Position numbers and translations under genes: made by a program. Of a stretch of DNA of 64,000 nt, positions 24,311-31,813 are shown in pieces. Positions within the stretch are counted from its first letter, which is position 1; the number at the start of each line of letters is the position of its first letter. This DNA comes from UBA1479 sp964012715. Lineage in GTDB: Bacteria > Pseudomonadota > Alphaproteobacteria > Rhodospirillales > Casp-alpha2. The notes beneath the pieces are model-generated. The model was not told where the DNA came from and made no database searches. It worked only from the letters and a program-made list of their open reading frames with translations. The stretch is taken from contig CAXGUG010000004.1 in assembly GCA_964012715.1 (NCBI GenBank), positions 1 to 64,000 of the forward strand. The letters are read 5' to 3'.

Positions 24311-24338
24311 GTACGGGGTTTGAGTTCTGGGTTTGAGT
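24303..24338 (+). repeat. Three copies of GGGTTTGAGT at a 13-bp period
   Basis: GGGTTTGAGT occurs at 24303-24312, 24316-24325 and 24329-24338, exactly 13 bases apart, with variable three-base spacers. The first copy supplies the TGA stop of the DUF2628 gene. Because 13 is not a multiple of three, the three TGA triplets (24308, 24321, 24334) fall in three different reading frames. The array ends 17 bases before the hisH start. Confidence 0.9.
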
Positions 24339-24355
24339 AAGGACAAAGGCTGGTA

Positions 24356-25003
24356 ATGACCATCGCATTGATCGATTACGGCTCGGGCAACCTGCGTTCC
24401 GCCGCCAAGGCGTTCGAACGGGTGCTGAGTGACCTGGGCCGCAGCGATACGGTCGCGGTCACCGCCGATCCGGACGTGGTCGCCAAGGCCGACCGCATTG
24501 TCCTGCCGGGTGTCGGGGCCTACGGCGATTGCCGGGCCGGGATCGATGCCTTGGGCGGCATGAACGAAGCCCTGAACGAAGCGGTGATCACCAAGGGACA
24601 GCCGTTCCTCGGCATCTGCGTCGGCATGCAGCTGATGGCGACCGCCGGGTTCGAATACGGCGAACACGCCGGGTTCGGCTGGATTCCGGGCCAGGTCCGG
24701 GCCTTGGCGCCCGCGGATAAGAGCCTGAAAATCCCCCATATGGGCTGGAACGAGCTGCTTTGGGTCGGCTATCAGGAGCATCCCGTCCTGAAAGGCCTGG
24801 CGAACGGCCATCACGCCTATTTCGTCCATTCCTTCCATATGATCCCGGAAGTCTCCGAACATCTGCTGGCCGTAACCGATTACGGCGGCCCGGTGACGGC
24901 CGCCATCGGTCGCGACAACATGGTCGGGACACAGTTCCACCCAGAGAAAAGCCAGGCTGTCGGGCTTAAGCTTATCGAAAATTTCCTAAATTGGATGCCC
25001 TAA
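24356..25003 (+). CDS. hisH: Imidazole glycerol phosphate synthase, glutaminase subunit HisH
   Basis: HisH releases ammonia from glutamine and passes it to HisF. The 215-residue class I amidotransferase has the oxyanion segment VLPGVGAYGDCRAGI, the nucleophile C88 in FLGICVGMQLM, and the His-Glu pair in GTQFHPEKSQAVGLKLIENFL. AAGG lies upstream of ATG 24356. It is followed by hisA with a 27-base gap; its partner hisF comes after hisA in the usual HAF order. Confidence 0.97.
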   Translation: MTIALIDYGSGNLRSAAKAFERVLSDLGRSDTVAVTADPDVVAKADRIVLPGVGAYGDCRAGIDALGGMNEALNEAVITKGQPFLGICVGMQLMATAGFEYGEHAGFGWIPGQVRALAPADKSLKIPHMGWNELLWVGYQEHPVLKGLANGHHAYFVHSFHMIPEVSEHLLAVTDYGGPVTAAIGRDNMVGTQFHPEKSQAVGLKLIENFLNWMP

Positions 25004-25030
25004 GGGCAATCCGCACCGCCGGAGTTGGTA

Positions 25031-25756
25031 ATGATCTTTTTCCCCGCCATCGACCTGAAAGACGGAAACTGCGTGCGCCTGTATCAGGGCGACATGGATC
25101 AGGCGACGGTGTTTTCCGACGACCCGGCGGCCCAGGCGCGCAAGTTTCAGGATGCCGGATGCGAATGGGTTCATTTGGTTGATCTTAACGGTGCATTCGA
25201 AGGCAAGCCGGTGAATGGCGCCGCCGTAAACGGCATTCTCGACGCCCTGGACATCCCCGTTCAACTGGGCGGCGGCATCCGCAATATGGCGACAATCGAC
25301 GATTGGCTGGCGCGCGGCGTGCGCCGGGTGATCCTGGGCACGGTCGCCCTGACCGATCCGGACCTGGTTCGCGCCGCCTGCAAGGCCCATCCGGGCCGGG
25401 TCGCCGTGGGGATTGACGCCCGCGACGGGCTGGTCGCGGTCGAGGGCTGGGCCGAGGTCTCGGAAATGACCGCCCTGGACCTGGCGCGCCGGTTCGAAGA
25501 CGCGGGTGTTGCGGCCATCATCTTCACCGATATCGGCCGCGACGGCGTGATGCAGGGCCCGAACCTGGAAGCCACGCTGGAAATGGCGCGTTCCGTGTCG
25601 ATCCCGGTGATCGCGTCGGGCGGGGTGTCGTCGATGCAGGATTTGGCGGATTTGAAGGCCCAGGGCGGTGATTTGCTCGAAGGGGTCATTTCCGGGCGGG
25701 CCGTCTACGACGGTAAGATCGGCCTGAAAGAGGCCGTTGAATTGTTGGCGGCCTAG
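25031..25756 (+). CDS. hisA: ProFAR isomerase HisA
   Basis: HisA isomerises ProFAR to PRFAR in histidine synthesis, using a TIM barrel built from two half-barrels. The 241-residue protein has D8 in FFPAIDLKDGNCVRLYQGD, VQLGGGIRNMATIDDWLARGVRRVILGT, FTDIGRDGVMQGPN with the second catalytic aspartate, and VIASGGVSSMQDL. I start at ATG 25031; the in-frame TTG two codons earlier has no advantage, and GGAG is well placed for the ATG. It is 12 bases before hisF. Confidence 0.97.
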   Translation: MIFFPAIDLKDGNCVRLYQGDMDQATVFSDDPAAQARKFQDAGCEWVHLVDLNGAFEGKPVNGAAVNGILDALDIPVQLGGGIRNMATIDDWLARGVRRVILGTVALTDPDLVRAACKAHPGRVAVGIDARDGLVAVEGWAEVSEMTALDLARRFEDAGVAAIIFTDIGRDGVMQGPNLEATLEMARSVSIPVIASGGVSSMQDLADLKAQGGDLLEGVISGRAVYDGKIGLKEAVELLAA

Positions 25757-25768
25757 GGGGCTCAGCAT

Positions 25769-26569
25769 ATGTTGAAAGCACGCGTCATTCCCTGCCTGGA
25801 CGTCAACCAGGGCCGCGTGGTCAAGGGTGTGAACTTCGTCGACTTGGTCGACGCCGGCGATCCGGTCGAACAGGCGCGGGTTTATGATGCCGCGGGCGCG
25901 GACGAGCTGACTTTCCTCGATATCACCGCAAGCCATGAAAATCGCGACACCATTTTCGACGTGGTCGCCCGCACGGCGGAACAATGCTTCATGCCCCTGA
26001 CCGTGGGCGGCGGGGTGCGGACAACGGACGATATCCGCAAGCTGCTGCTGGCCGGGGCCGACAAGGTCTCGATCAATACCGCCGCCGTGCACAACCCGGA
26101 CTTCGTACGCGAGGCCTCGGAAAAGTTCGGCGCGCAATGCATCGTGGTCGCGGTCGATGCCAAGCGGGTCGATGCGAAAACCGGCGAACCTTCGCCCGAC
26201 GGTACGCGGTTCGAAATCTTCACCCATGGCGGGCGCAAGCCGACCGGGATCGAATGCATTTCCTGGGCCGAGAAAATGGCCGAATTCGGCGCGGGCGAAA
26301 TTCTTCTGACCTCGATGGACCGCGACGGGACCAAGAACGGCTTCGACCTGCCGTTGACCCGGGCCGTCGCCGACGCCGTGCCGATCCCGGTGATTGCGTC
26401 CGGCGGGGTCGGAACCCTGGATCATCTGGTCGACGGCATTACCGAAGGGCACGCCTCGGCGGTGCTTGCTGCCTCGATCTTCCATTTCGGCACTTATTCC
26501 ATTCAGGAAGCCAAAGCCCATATGCTGGCGCATGGTGCTCCTGTAAGACTGGATGAAGACCTCACCTAA
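25769..26569 (+). CDS. hisF: Imidazole glycerol phosphate synthase, cyclase subunit HisF
   Basis: HisF makes imidazoleglycerol phosphate and AICAR from PRFAR and ammonia, together with HisH. The 266-residue TIM barrel has the catalytic D11 in ARVIPCLDVNQGRVVKGVNF, LTVGGGVRTTDDIRKLLLAGADKVSINT, ILLTSMDRDGTKNGFDLPL with the second catalytic aspartate, and VIASGGVGTLDHLVDGI. It is about 12 residues longer than many homologues; the extra length is in the polar insert around VDAKTGEPSPDGTRF and the tail. It leads into hisE after 27 bases. Confidence 0.97.
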   Translation: MLKARVIPCLDVNQGRVVKGVNFVDLVDAGDPVEQARVYDAAGADELTFLDITASHENRDTIFDVVARTAEQCFMPLTVGGGVRTTDDIRKLLLAGADKVSINTAAVHNPDFVREASEKFGAQCIVVAVDAKRVDAKTGEPSPDGTRFEIFTHGGRKPTGIECISWAEKMAEFGAGEILLTSMDRDGTKNGFDLPLTRAVADAVPIPVIASGGVGTLDHLVDGITEGHASAVLAASIFHFGTYSIQEAKAHMLAHGAPVRLDEDLT

Positions 26570-26596
26570 AGCCTCTCAGTTTAAAGGACTTCGGTC

Positions 26597-26914
26597 ATGA
26601 CCCATGTTCTGGATGACCTGTTCGCGACAATCGAAAGCCGCAAGGGCGCGGACCCGACCACCAGCTACACGGCTAAGCTGCTCGATGGCGGCGCGCCGCT
26701 GATCACCCGCAAGGTCGGCGAGGAAGCGGTCGAAACCGTGGTCGCGGCCCTGACCGGCGATAAGGTCGGCGTGACCAAGGAGAGCGCCGACGTGCTGTAT
26801 CACCTGCTGACGCTTTGGGCCGAAATGGGCGTCGCCCCCGACGATGTCTGGGCCGAACTGCGCCACCGCACCGGCCAGTCAGGGATCGAGGAAAAGAATT
26901 CCCGTAAATCCTGA
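26597..26914 (+). CDS. hisE: Phosphoribosyl-ATP pyrophosphatase
   Basis: HisE hydrolyses phosphoribosyl-ATP to phosphoribosyl-AMP, the second step of histidine synthesis. The 105-residue protein is the stand-alone form, not fused to HisI. It has the MazG-like helical motifs VLDDLFATIESRKGADPTTSYTAKLLDGG, KVGEEAVETVVAAL and KESADVLYHLLTLWAEMGV, whose acidic residues bind magnesium. AAAGGA sits eight bases before the ATG. HisI, HisG, HisD and HisC are not in the window. Confidence 0.95.
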   Translation: MTHVLDDLFATIESRKGADPTTSYTAKLLDGGAPLITRKVGEEAVETVVAALTGDKVGVTKESADVLYHLLTLWAEMGVAPDDVWAELRHRTGQSGIEEKNSRKS

Positions 26915-26961
26915 GATCGTGGTCCGCCCGGAACCCCCGGTGCAGAACAAAGGAACGACCC

Positions 26962-27324
26962 ATGGCCTATGACAGCAACAACATCTTCGCCAAGATCATC
27001 CGTGGCGAAATTCCCTGCAACACGGTCTACGAAGACGACCATGTCCTGGCGTTCAAGGACATTCAGCCGCAGCGGAACATTCATGTCCTGGTCATTCCCA
27101 AGGGCCCCTACGAAGACATGACCGCCTTTTCGGCCCAGGCCAGCGACGCCGAAATCGTCGCCTATATCCGCGCCATCCGAACCATCGCGGAAAAGCTGGG
27201 GGTCGATGCCGACGGCTATCGCCTGATCGCCAACACCGGCGAGAACGGCCATCAGGAAGTTCCTCACCTGCATGTCCATATCGTCGGCGGCGAGCCGGTC
27301 GGCCCGATGTTGAAAAAGAAATAG
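26962..27324 (+). CDS. HIT family (HinT-like) nucleotide hydrolase
   Basis: A 120-residue histidine-triad protein of the HinT branch, which hydrolyses adenosine 5'-phosphoramidates and related purine substrates. The triad is in VPHLHVHIVGGEP. Other typical segments are IFAKIIRGEIPCNTVYEDDHVLAFKDIQPQRNIHVLVIPK at the N-terminus and GENGHQEVPHLH. A strong AAAGGAACGACCC precedes ATG 26962. It closes the his run with a 47-base gap after hisE, an arrangement common in alphaproteobacteria. Transcription would end at the hairpin at 27340-27382. Confidence 0.95.
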   Translation: MAYDSNNIFAKIIRGEIPCNTVYEDDHVLAFKDIQPQRNIHVLVIPKGPYEDMTAFSAQASDAEIVAYIRAIRTIAEKLGVDADGYRLIANTGENGHQEVPHLHVHIVGGEPVGPMLKKK

Positions 27325-27339
27325 GGCTGAAAACGACTT

Positions 27340-27382
27340 AAGGCCGGGGCGATCCGCACAAACGGCGGTTGGCCCGGCCTTT
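27340..27382. terminator. Inverted repeat, probable two-way terminator
   Basis: AAGGCCGGG (27340-27348) pairs with CCCGGCCTT (27373-27381) over a 24-base loop. It lies between the converging hinT-like gene and the small secreted-protein gene. The A and T ends of the arms extend the stem, but a long T-run is lacking, so strength is uncertain. Confidence 0.6.
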
Positions 27383-27400
27383 CGTCTCTAACGGTATTCG

Positions 27401-27784
27401 TTAAAGCTGATTCCCGTCCCTGAAATTGGTCAGGGTATGGGTGTGCTCACCCGCATCATTGATCTTGTGGTACTCGCCGTTGCCTGCGTCCTTGATGAAC
27501 GAGCAGCGCGGTTCCTTCCATTTCTTGCTGGTGGTGCAATGCTGCCCCTTGTCGTTCACGGACCACTTTCGTCCGTCGCTTTTCTTGCCGTTGGCAGAAA
27601 CCACGTTGTGACTTCCGTCCGTCGCTTCGTAGGCGGTGAACTTTTTGTTTTTCTTCAAGAACACGCCGTCAAAGGTCTTGTCGGTGAACAGCGCTTTGAC
27701 GTCGGCGGCTGACATGTAGTCGCTTGCGGACGCGGCCGAGGCCACCAGACCAATGCCCAATAGGGCTGCAAAAATTGTCTTCAT
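27401..27784 (-). CDS. Small secreted protein, DUF995-like
   Basis: A 127-residue protein with a clear Sec signal peptide (MKTIFAALLGIGLVASAASA, cleavage after residue 20). The mature part has MSAADVKALFTDKTFDGVF, an ATDG turn, and GRKWSVNDKGQHCTTSKKWKEPRCSFI with two cysteines that may form a disulphide. The pattern resembles the alphaproteobacterial DUF995 group of secreted or periplasmic proteins of unknown function; this match is from memory of the pattern and is not strong. AAGGAAAAG lies before the ATG. It is alone on its strand between two hairpin-bounded or gene-free gaps. The 198-base gap upstream (27785-27982) holds no recognisable gene. Confidence 0.7.
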   Translation of the reverse strand: MKTIFAALLGIGLVASAASASDYMSAADVKALFTDKTFDGVFLKKNKKFTAYEATDGSHNVVSANGKKSDGRKWSVNDKGQHCTTSKKWKEPRCSFIKDAGNGEYHKINDAGEHTHTLTNFRDGNQL

Positions 27785-27982
27785 GGACAGTTCTTTTCCT
27801 TGGATATCGATCGTTTGTTGATTGGCTCACGCTAGCAGGCGGTGGCCGAGTGGAAGGGGACCTGGTCGAACGCTCCGCGCCCGACAGGTTCATCTATGTA
27901 ATACGCGAAGGTTATTTTACGAAACAACCCTGTATATTCCGATGGCGTTGGTTACAACCACCGGCATTGCCGAGGGCCGACC

Positions 27983-29521
27983 TTAAAACCCTACGGCAGC
28001 GACGCCGCGTCCGGGTGCGACGCGACGGAACGACAGGGCTTCGGCGATATGTAGGCGGGTCACGCCGTCCGAGCGGTCCAGGTCGGCCAGGGTACGCGCC
28101 ACCCGCAACACCCGATGATATCCCCGCGCCGACAGGCTTAGGCGGGTCGCCGCGTCGATCAACAGCTTGCGTCCGGCGTCGTCGGGGCGGGCGACCCTGT
28201 CCAACAGATCGCCGTCGGCCTGGGCATTGGTGCGCACACCTTGATCGCGGAAATCCCGATACCGCTCGGCCTGGATCCGCCGGGCGGCGGCGACGCGGGC
28301 CGCAACCTGGGCCGTGCCTTCGGCGGCGGGCGGCAGGTCCAGGTCCAACGGGTTGACGGCGGGCACATCGAGATGAATATCGATACGGTCGAACAGCGGG
28401 CCGGAAATGCGGTTTTGATAATCCTCGGCGCATTTCGGCGCGCGGGAACAGGCCTGCGCCGGGTCGCTCAGATAGCCGCAGCGACAGGGGTTCATCGCCG
28501 CGATCAACTGGACCCGCGCCGGGTAGGTCACATGGGCATTGGCCCGGGCCACGGAAACGCGTCCGGTTTCCAGCGGCTGGCGCAGGCTTTCCAGGGTCGC
28601 GCGTTGAAACTCCGGCAACTCATCCAGGAACAAAACGCCCAGATGGGCCAATGAAACTTCGCCGGGCCGCGCTTTCATGCCGCCACCGACCAGGGCGGGC
28701 AACGAGGCCGAATGATGCGGGTCGCGGAACGGGCGCCGGCGCGATAGGCCCCCGCCCTGAAGCTCTCCGGCCAAGCTCTGAACCATCGAGACCTCCAAAA
28801 TCTCTTCCGGTTCCAACGGCGGCAGCAGGCCCGGCAGGCGTTGCGCCAACATCGACTTCCCGGCGCCCGGCGGGCCGACCATCAACAGGTTATGCCCCCC
28901 GGCGGCGGCAATTTCCAATCCCCGCTTGGCGGTTTCCTGACCCTTGATGTCGGCCAGGTCCGGGTAGTGCACGGCGTCGTCGGCCTGGGGGCGTTCGGGC
29001 ATCGACAGGATTTGCGCGCCCTTGAAATGATTGACCAGGGACAACAGGTCGCGGGGGGCGAGAATGTCCGCGCCACCGGCCCAGGCGGCTTCGCCCCCTT
29101 GCGGGCCCGGACAAATCAGGCCCAGACCCCGGGCGTTGGCATGAACGGCGGCGGGCAGAACACCGGCAACCGGGGCCAAGGCGCCGTCCAGCGCCAGTTC
29201 GCCAAGGACGAGGTAGCGTGACATTTCTTCAGCGGGCAGAACGTCCATTGCGGTCAACATGGCCAGGGCGATGGGCAGGTCGAAATGGCTGCCTTCCTTT
29301 TGCAGGTCCGCCGGGGCCAGGTTGACGGTGATGCGCTTGGGCGGCAGGGCCAGCCCCATGGCATGTAGGGCGGCGCGCACCCGTTCGCGGCTTTCGGCGA
29401 CGGCTTTGTCCGGTAATCCGACTACGGAAAAGGCGGGCAGGCCGCCCGCCATTTGTACTTGAACGTCCACGTCCAGAACCTCGATGCCCTGAAACGCGAC
29501 GGTGGCAATGCGTGCGACCAT
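27983..29521 (-). CDS. comM: ComM/YifB family Mg chelatase-like AAA+ ATPase
   Basis: A 512-residue AAA+ protein of the YifB/ComM family. ComM is a hexameric helicase that promotes branch migration during natural transformation in some bacteria. The N-terminal ChlI-like domain (about 1-160) starts MVARIATVAFQGIEVLDVDVQVQMAGGLPAFSVVGLPDKAV. The ATPase has Walker A MVGPPGAGKSMLAQRL and Walker B VLFLDELPEF, followed by the PCRCGY cysteine segment typical of the family. Its C-terminal domain has LSARGYHRVLRVARTLADLD. It is divergent from the ompW-like gene across 282 bases. Competence in this organism is not implied by this gene alone, because YifB is widespread. Confidence 0.93.
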   Translation of the reverse strand: MVARIATVAFQGIEVLDVDVQVQMAGGLPAFSVVGLPDKAVAESRERVRAALHAMGLALPPKRITVNLAPADLQKEGSHFDLPIALAMLTAMDVLPAEEMSRYLVLGELALDGALAPVAGVLPAAVHANARGLGLICPGPQGGEAAWAGGADILAPRDLLSLVNHFKGAQILSMPERPQADDAVHYPDLADIKGQETAKRGLEIAAAGGHNLLMVGPPGAGKSMLAQRLPGLLPPLEPEEILEVSMVQSLAGELQGGGLSRRRPFRDPHHSASLPALVGGGMKARPGEVSLAHLGVLFLDELPEFQRATLESLRQPLETGRVSVARANAHVTYPARVQLIAAMNPCRCGYLSDPAQACSRAPKCAEDYQNRISGPLFDRIDIHLDVPAVNPLDLDLPPAAEGTAQVAARVAAARRIQAERYRDFRDQGVRTNAQADGDLLDRVARPDDAGRKLLIDAATRLSLSARGYHRVLRVARTLADLDRSDGVTRLHIAEALSFRRVAPGRGVAAVGF

Positions 29522-29708
29522 TTCGGCGCGTCGTTCCTTTTCCTCTTTCGCGCCGACGGATGTCTGACGCTCCCCGTGTTTACAAATACCTTATTCACGG
29601 AAAAGAGGAACCCCTCGTAACGTCGGCCTATGCGTTCGGTCCCGGGCCGATCCCAATTCGGCGCAACCCCAATCTACGTAAGGGATTATGTAAAAATGCT
29701 TGCGCTTG

Positions 29709-29736
29709 CCACAATTTCGTCTTATTCCACAATTTC
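29709..29736. repeat. Direct repeat CCACAATTTC upstream of ompW-like gene
   Basis: Two exact copies of CCACAATTTC lie at 29709-29718 and 29727-29736, 18 bases apart, in the gap between comM and the ompW-like gene (29522-29803). The rest of that gap contains no gene I can support. The repeats lie about 70-95 bases before the ATG, a usual place for a regulator site. Confidence 0.45.
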
Positions 29737-29803
29737 CTTGGGGATTTTTAAATCGTGCAGCCTTGAACAGTTCTAGCTTCGAATAGCTCTAAGGATTTCG
29801 AAC

Positions 29804-30433
29804 ATGCGGTCTATGTTTTTGGGTTTTCTTGCCCTGACCCTCATCAGCGGCATTGCGGCCCCCGTTAAAGCGGGAGAGGCCGGTGATCTTCTCGTCCGTT
29901 TGCGCGGCATCGGTTTCATGACCGATACCAGCGGCACCACCGATGCGCTGGGCGGCAACGCCAGCACGACCAACGATTACGTGCCGGAATTGGACTTCAC
30001 CTATTTCTTCACCAAGAACATCTCGGCCGAGCTGATCCTGGCGACGACCAAGCACAAGGTGAAGGTCAAGGATTCGACCAGTGGTGATTTGGACCTGGGT
30101 ACGGTCTGGGCTCTGCCCCCGGTGCTGACCCTGCAGTACCACTTCAATCCGGACGGAAAGTGGAAGCCGTATGTCGGCGCGGGCATCAACTACACCATCA
30201 CCTATAAGCATGGTACGGGCCCGAGCGTTCAGAACGTCTCGTACAGCGACGAATTCGGTTACGCCTTCCAGGCTGGTCTCGATTATCAAATCGACGACAA
30301 ATGGTCGGTCAACTTCGACCTCAAGAAGGTCTTCGTTTCGACCGACATCAAAGCCAACGGCGGTGCCGTCAATGCAAAGGGGACGGACCTCGACCCCTGG
30401 GTGATCGGTATCGGCGTCGGTTACACCTTCTGA
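29804..30433 (+). CDS. OmpW family outer membrane protein
   Basis: A 209-residue outer-membrane beta-barrel of the OmpW family, small eight-stranded porins for hydrophobic molecules. It has a signal peptide (cleavage after VKA, residue 23), then GDLLVRLRGIGFMTD, the paired strand YVPELDFTYFFTKNISAELILATTKHKV, LPPVLTLQYHF, KWKPYVGAGINYTITY, FGYAFQAGLDYQIDDKWSVNFDLKKVFV and the terminal IGIGVGYTF ending in phenylalanine for barrel assembly. AAGGA lies before ATG 29804. OmpW genes in other bacteria respond to oxygen or stress; the direct repeat upstream is the only local sign of control. Confidence 0.93.
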   Translation: MRSMFLGFLALTLISGIAAPVKAGEAGDLLVRLRGIGFMTDTSGTTDALGGNASTTNDYVPELDFTYFFTKNISAELILATTKHKVKVKDSTSGDLDLGTVWALPPVLTLQYHFNPDGKWKPYVGAGINYTITYKHGTGPSVQNVSYSDEFGYAFQAGLDYQIDDKWSVNFDLKKVFVSTDIKANGGAVNAKGTDLDPWVIGIGVGYTF

Positions 30434-30464
30434 TCAGGGCGTATTGCTCGACAGATTTCGGCGA

Positions 30465-30495
30465 CCCGGGGTTTGGCGTCAGTCCAAATCCCGGG
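30465..30495. terminator. Hairpin between ompW-like and sixA-like genes
   Basis: A 12-bp stem with one G-U pair (CCCGGGGTTTGG 30465-30476, CCAAATCCCGGG 30484-30495) closes a seven-base loop, 32 bases after the ompW-like stop. It overlaps the last codons of the converging sixA-like gene. There is no T-run, so it may act as a transcript-end stabiliser, not a classical terminator. Confidence 0.45.
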
Positions 30496-30994
30496 GCCGC
30501 TTGAACCGGCGCAATTCGCCGGTTTCTTCCTGAATTTCCGGCCATGTCTCGGCGTCGAACCGTAGTTCCGCCAGCGCACCCGTCGGAAACTTCTCCATCA
30601 TCCGTTTTATCGCCTTGGTCTTGCCGCCGCCGGTCAACAGATGGGCCAGGTTCTCCATGCCCGGATTATGGCCGATCACCATCAGGCGCGACCATTCCGC
30701 TGGGGTTTTCCGGATCAGCGCCAACAGGCTCGTGGCTGCGGCTTCGTATATACCCTTGCGAAAGCGGACCGGTGGCGGGGCATCCCATTGCGCGGCGGTC
30801 AGGGCCCAGGTCTCCCGCGTGCGCCGGGCGCTGGAACACAGCACCAGATCGGGCACCAGCCCCTTCGCCGCCATGTAGCGCGCCATGCGCGGTGCGGCTT
30901 TGCGCCCGCGCAGCGCCAACGGGCGGTCAAAGTCCTCGACCCAGGGGTCGTCCCAATCGGATTTCACATGCCGCAGAAGAAACAGCGTCTTCAT
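30479..30994 (-). CDS. SixA-like histidine phosphatase
   Basis: A 171-residue member of the histidine phosphatase superfamily close to SixA, which removes phosphate from phosphohistidine in phosphorelay or PTS proteins. The RHG-type motif is RHVKSDW with catalytic H9, then SSARRTRETW and the second histidine in MVIGHNPGMENLAHLL. The C-terminal part is basic (ELRRFKRPRDLD). AGAGG precedes the ATG. It lies 25 bases after the dienelactone-hydrolase-like gene on the same strand. The phosphoprotein substrate is unknown. Confidence 0.88.
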   Translation of the reverse strand: MKTLFLLRHVKSDWDDPWVEDFDRPLALRGRKAAPRMARYMAAKGLVPDLVLCSSARRTRETWALTAAQWDAPPPVRFRKGIYEAAATSLLALIRKTPAEWSRLMVIGHNPGMENLAHLLTGGGKTKAIKRMMEKFPTGALAELRFDAETWPEIQEETGELRRFKRPRDLD

Positions 30995-31019
30995 GGCGGA
31001 CCTCTTTGCCTTTCGGTGT

Positions 31020-31787
31020 CTACCGGCGGCTTCGCGGCGCTCTCGGCTTCAGGTTGCGCGCCCAAAGATCGAACAGCATGTCCCAGGCGGCCTCTGCCTG
31101 CACCGGGGTATGAACAGGCCGCTCGACGAACTGAAATCCGTGCCCGGTCCCTTTCGGCTGCACGACCGTCGCGTTGACCTTGGTCTTCTTGATCGCTTTC
31201 TTCAGGGTTTCGACCGTCGTCTGCGGTACATGCGCGTCGGTCTCGGCGAACACGAACAGAAGCTCACCCTGAACCTTGTCCAACAACAGGTGCGGGGAAT
31301 CTTCCTGATCCGTCACGATCCCGACGCCGTACATCGAGGCGGCGGCCTTGATCCGGCTAGGGAAGCGACCGGCGACGGTGGCGACGTAGCGACCGCTCAT
31401 GCAATGCCCGACGCAGCCGACAGGCCCGGCGGTGACTTCGCCCTGGCCGTCGAGAAACGCCAATAGTCCCGCGGTGTCGTCGGCGACGTCGGCGTTGGTC
31501 AGGGAATCCATGGCGGCGCGAAACACATTGGTCATGGCGTCGGTGCGGCGCGACAGATCGAGGCGGATGGTGCCCAGGCGGTAATACATGTCCGGGACAA
31601 TGCAGTAATAGCCGGCCTTGGCGATGCGCCGGGCCATCTGGCAAAGCTCTTCGCGGAAACCGGGGGCATCCATATAGAAGATGATCGCCGGTACGGGCGT
31701 TTCGGCGGCGCATTCCGGCCAGGCGGCGAAAGCAGGCATGCGTCCGTATCGGGTCGAGACCTCGACCATTGCGTCTTTGAGCGCCAT
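31020..31787 (-). CDS. Dienelactone hydrolase family protein
   Basis: A 255-residue alpha/beta hydrolase of the dienelactone hydrolase family. The nucleophile is cysteine, C129 in VGCVGHCMSGRYVATVAG. The acid and base are in FVFAETDAHVPQ and PKGTGHGFQFVERP. The opening segment VPAIIFYMDAPGFREELCQMARRIAKAGYYCIVPDMYYR is typical of carboxymethylenebutenolidase-like proteins. ATG 31787 has GGGAGGATAGG before it, so the longer frame to 31841 was rejected. No aromatic-degradation genes are near, so the natural substrate is unclear. It is followed by the sixA-like gene and preceded by gshB with a 26-base gap. Confidence 0.88.
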   Translation of the reverse strand: MALKDAMVEVSTRYGRMPAFAAWPECAAETPVPAIIFYMDAPGFREELCQMARRIAKAGYYCIVPDMYYRLGTIRLDLSRRTDAMTNVFRAAMDSLTNADVADDTAGLLAFLDGQGEVTAGPVGCVGHCMSGRYVATVAGRFPSRIKAAASMYGVGIVTDQEDSPHLLLDKVQGELLFVFAETDAHVPQTTVETLKKAIKKTKVNATVVQPKGTGHGFQFVERPVHTPVQAEAAWDMLFDLWARNLKPRAPRSRR

Positions 31788-31813
31788 CCTATCCTCCCGG
31801 TTGTCGCGGCTTG

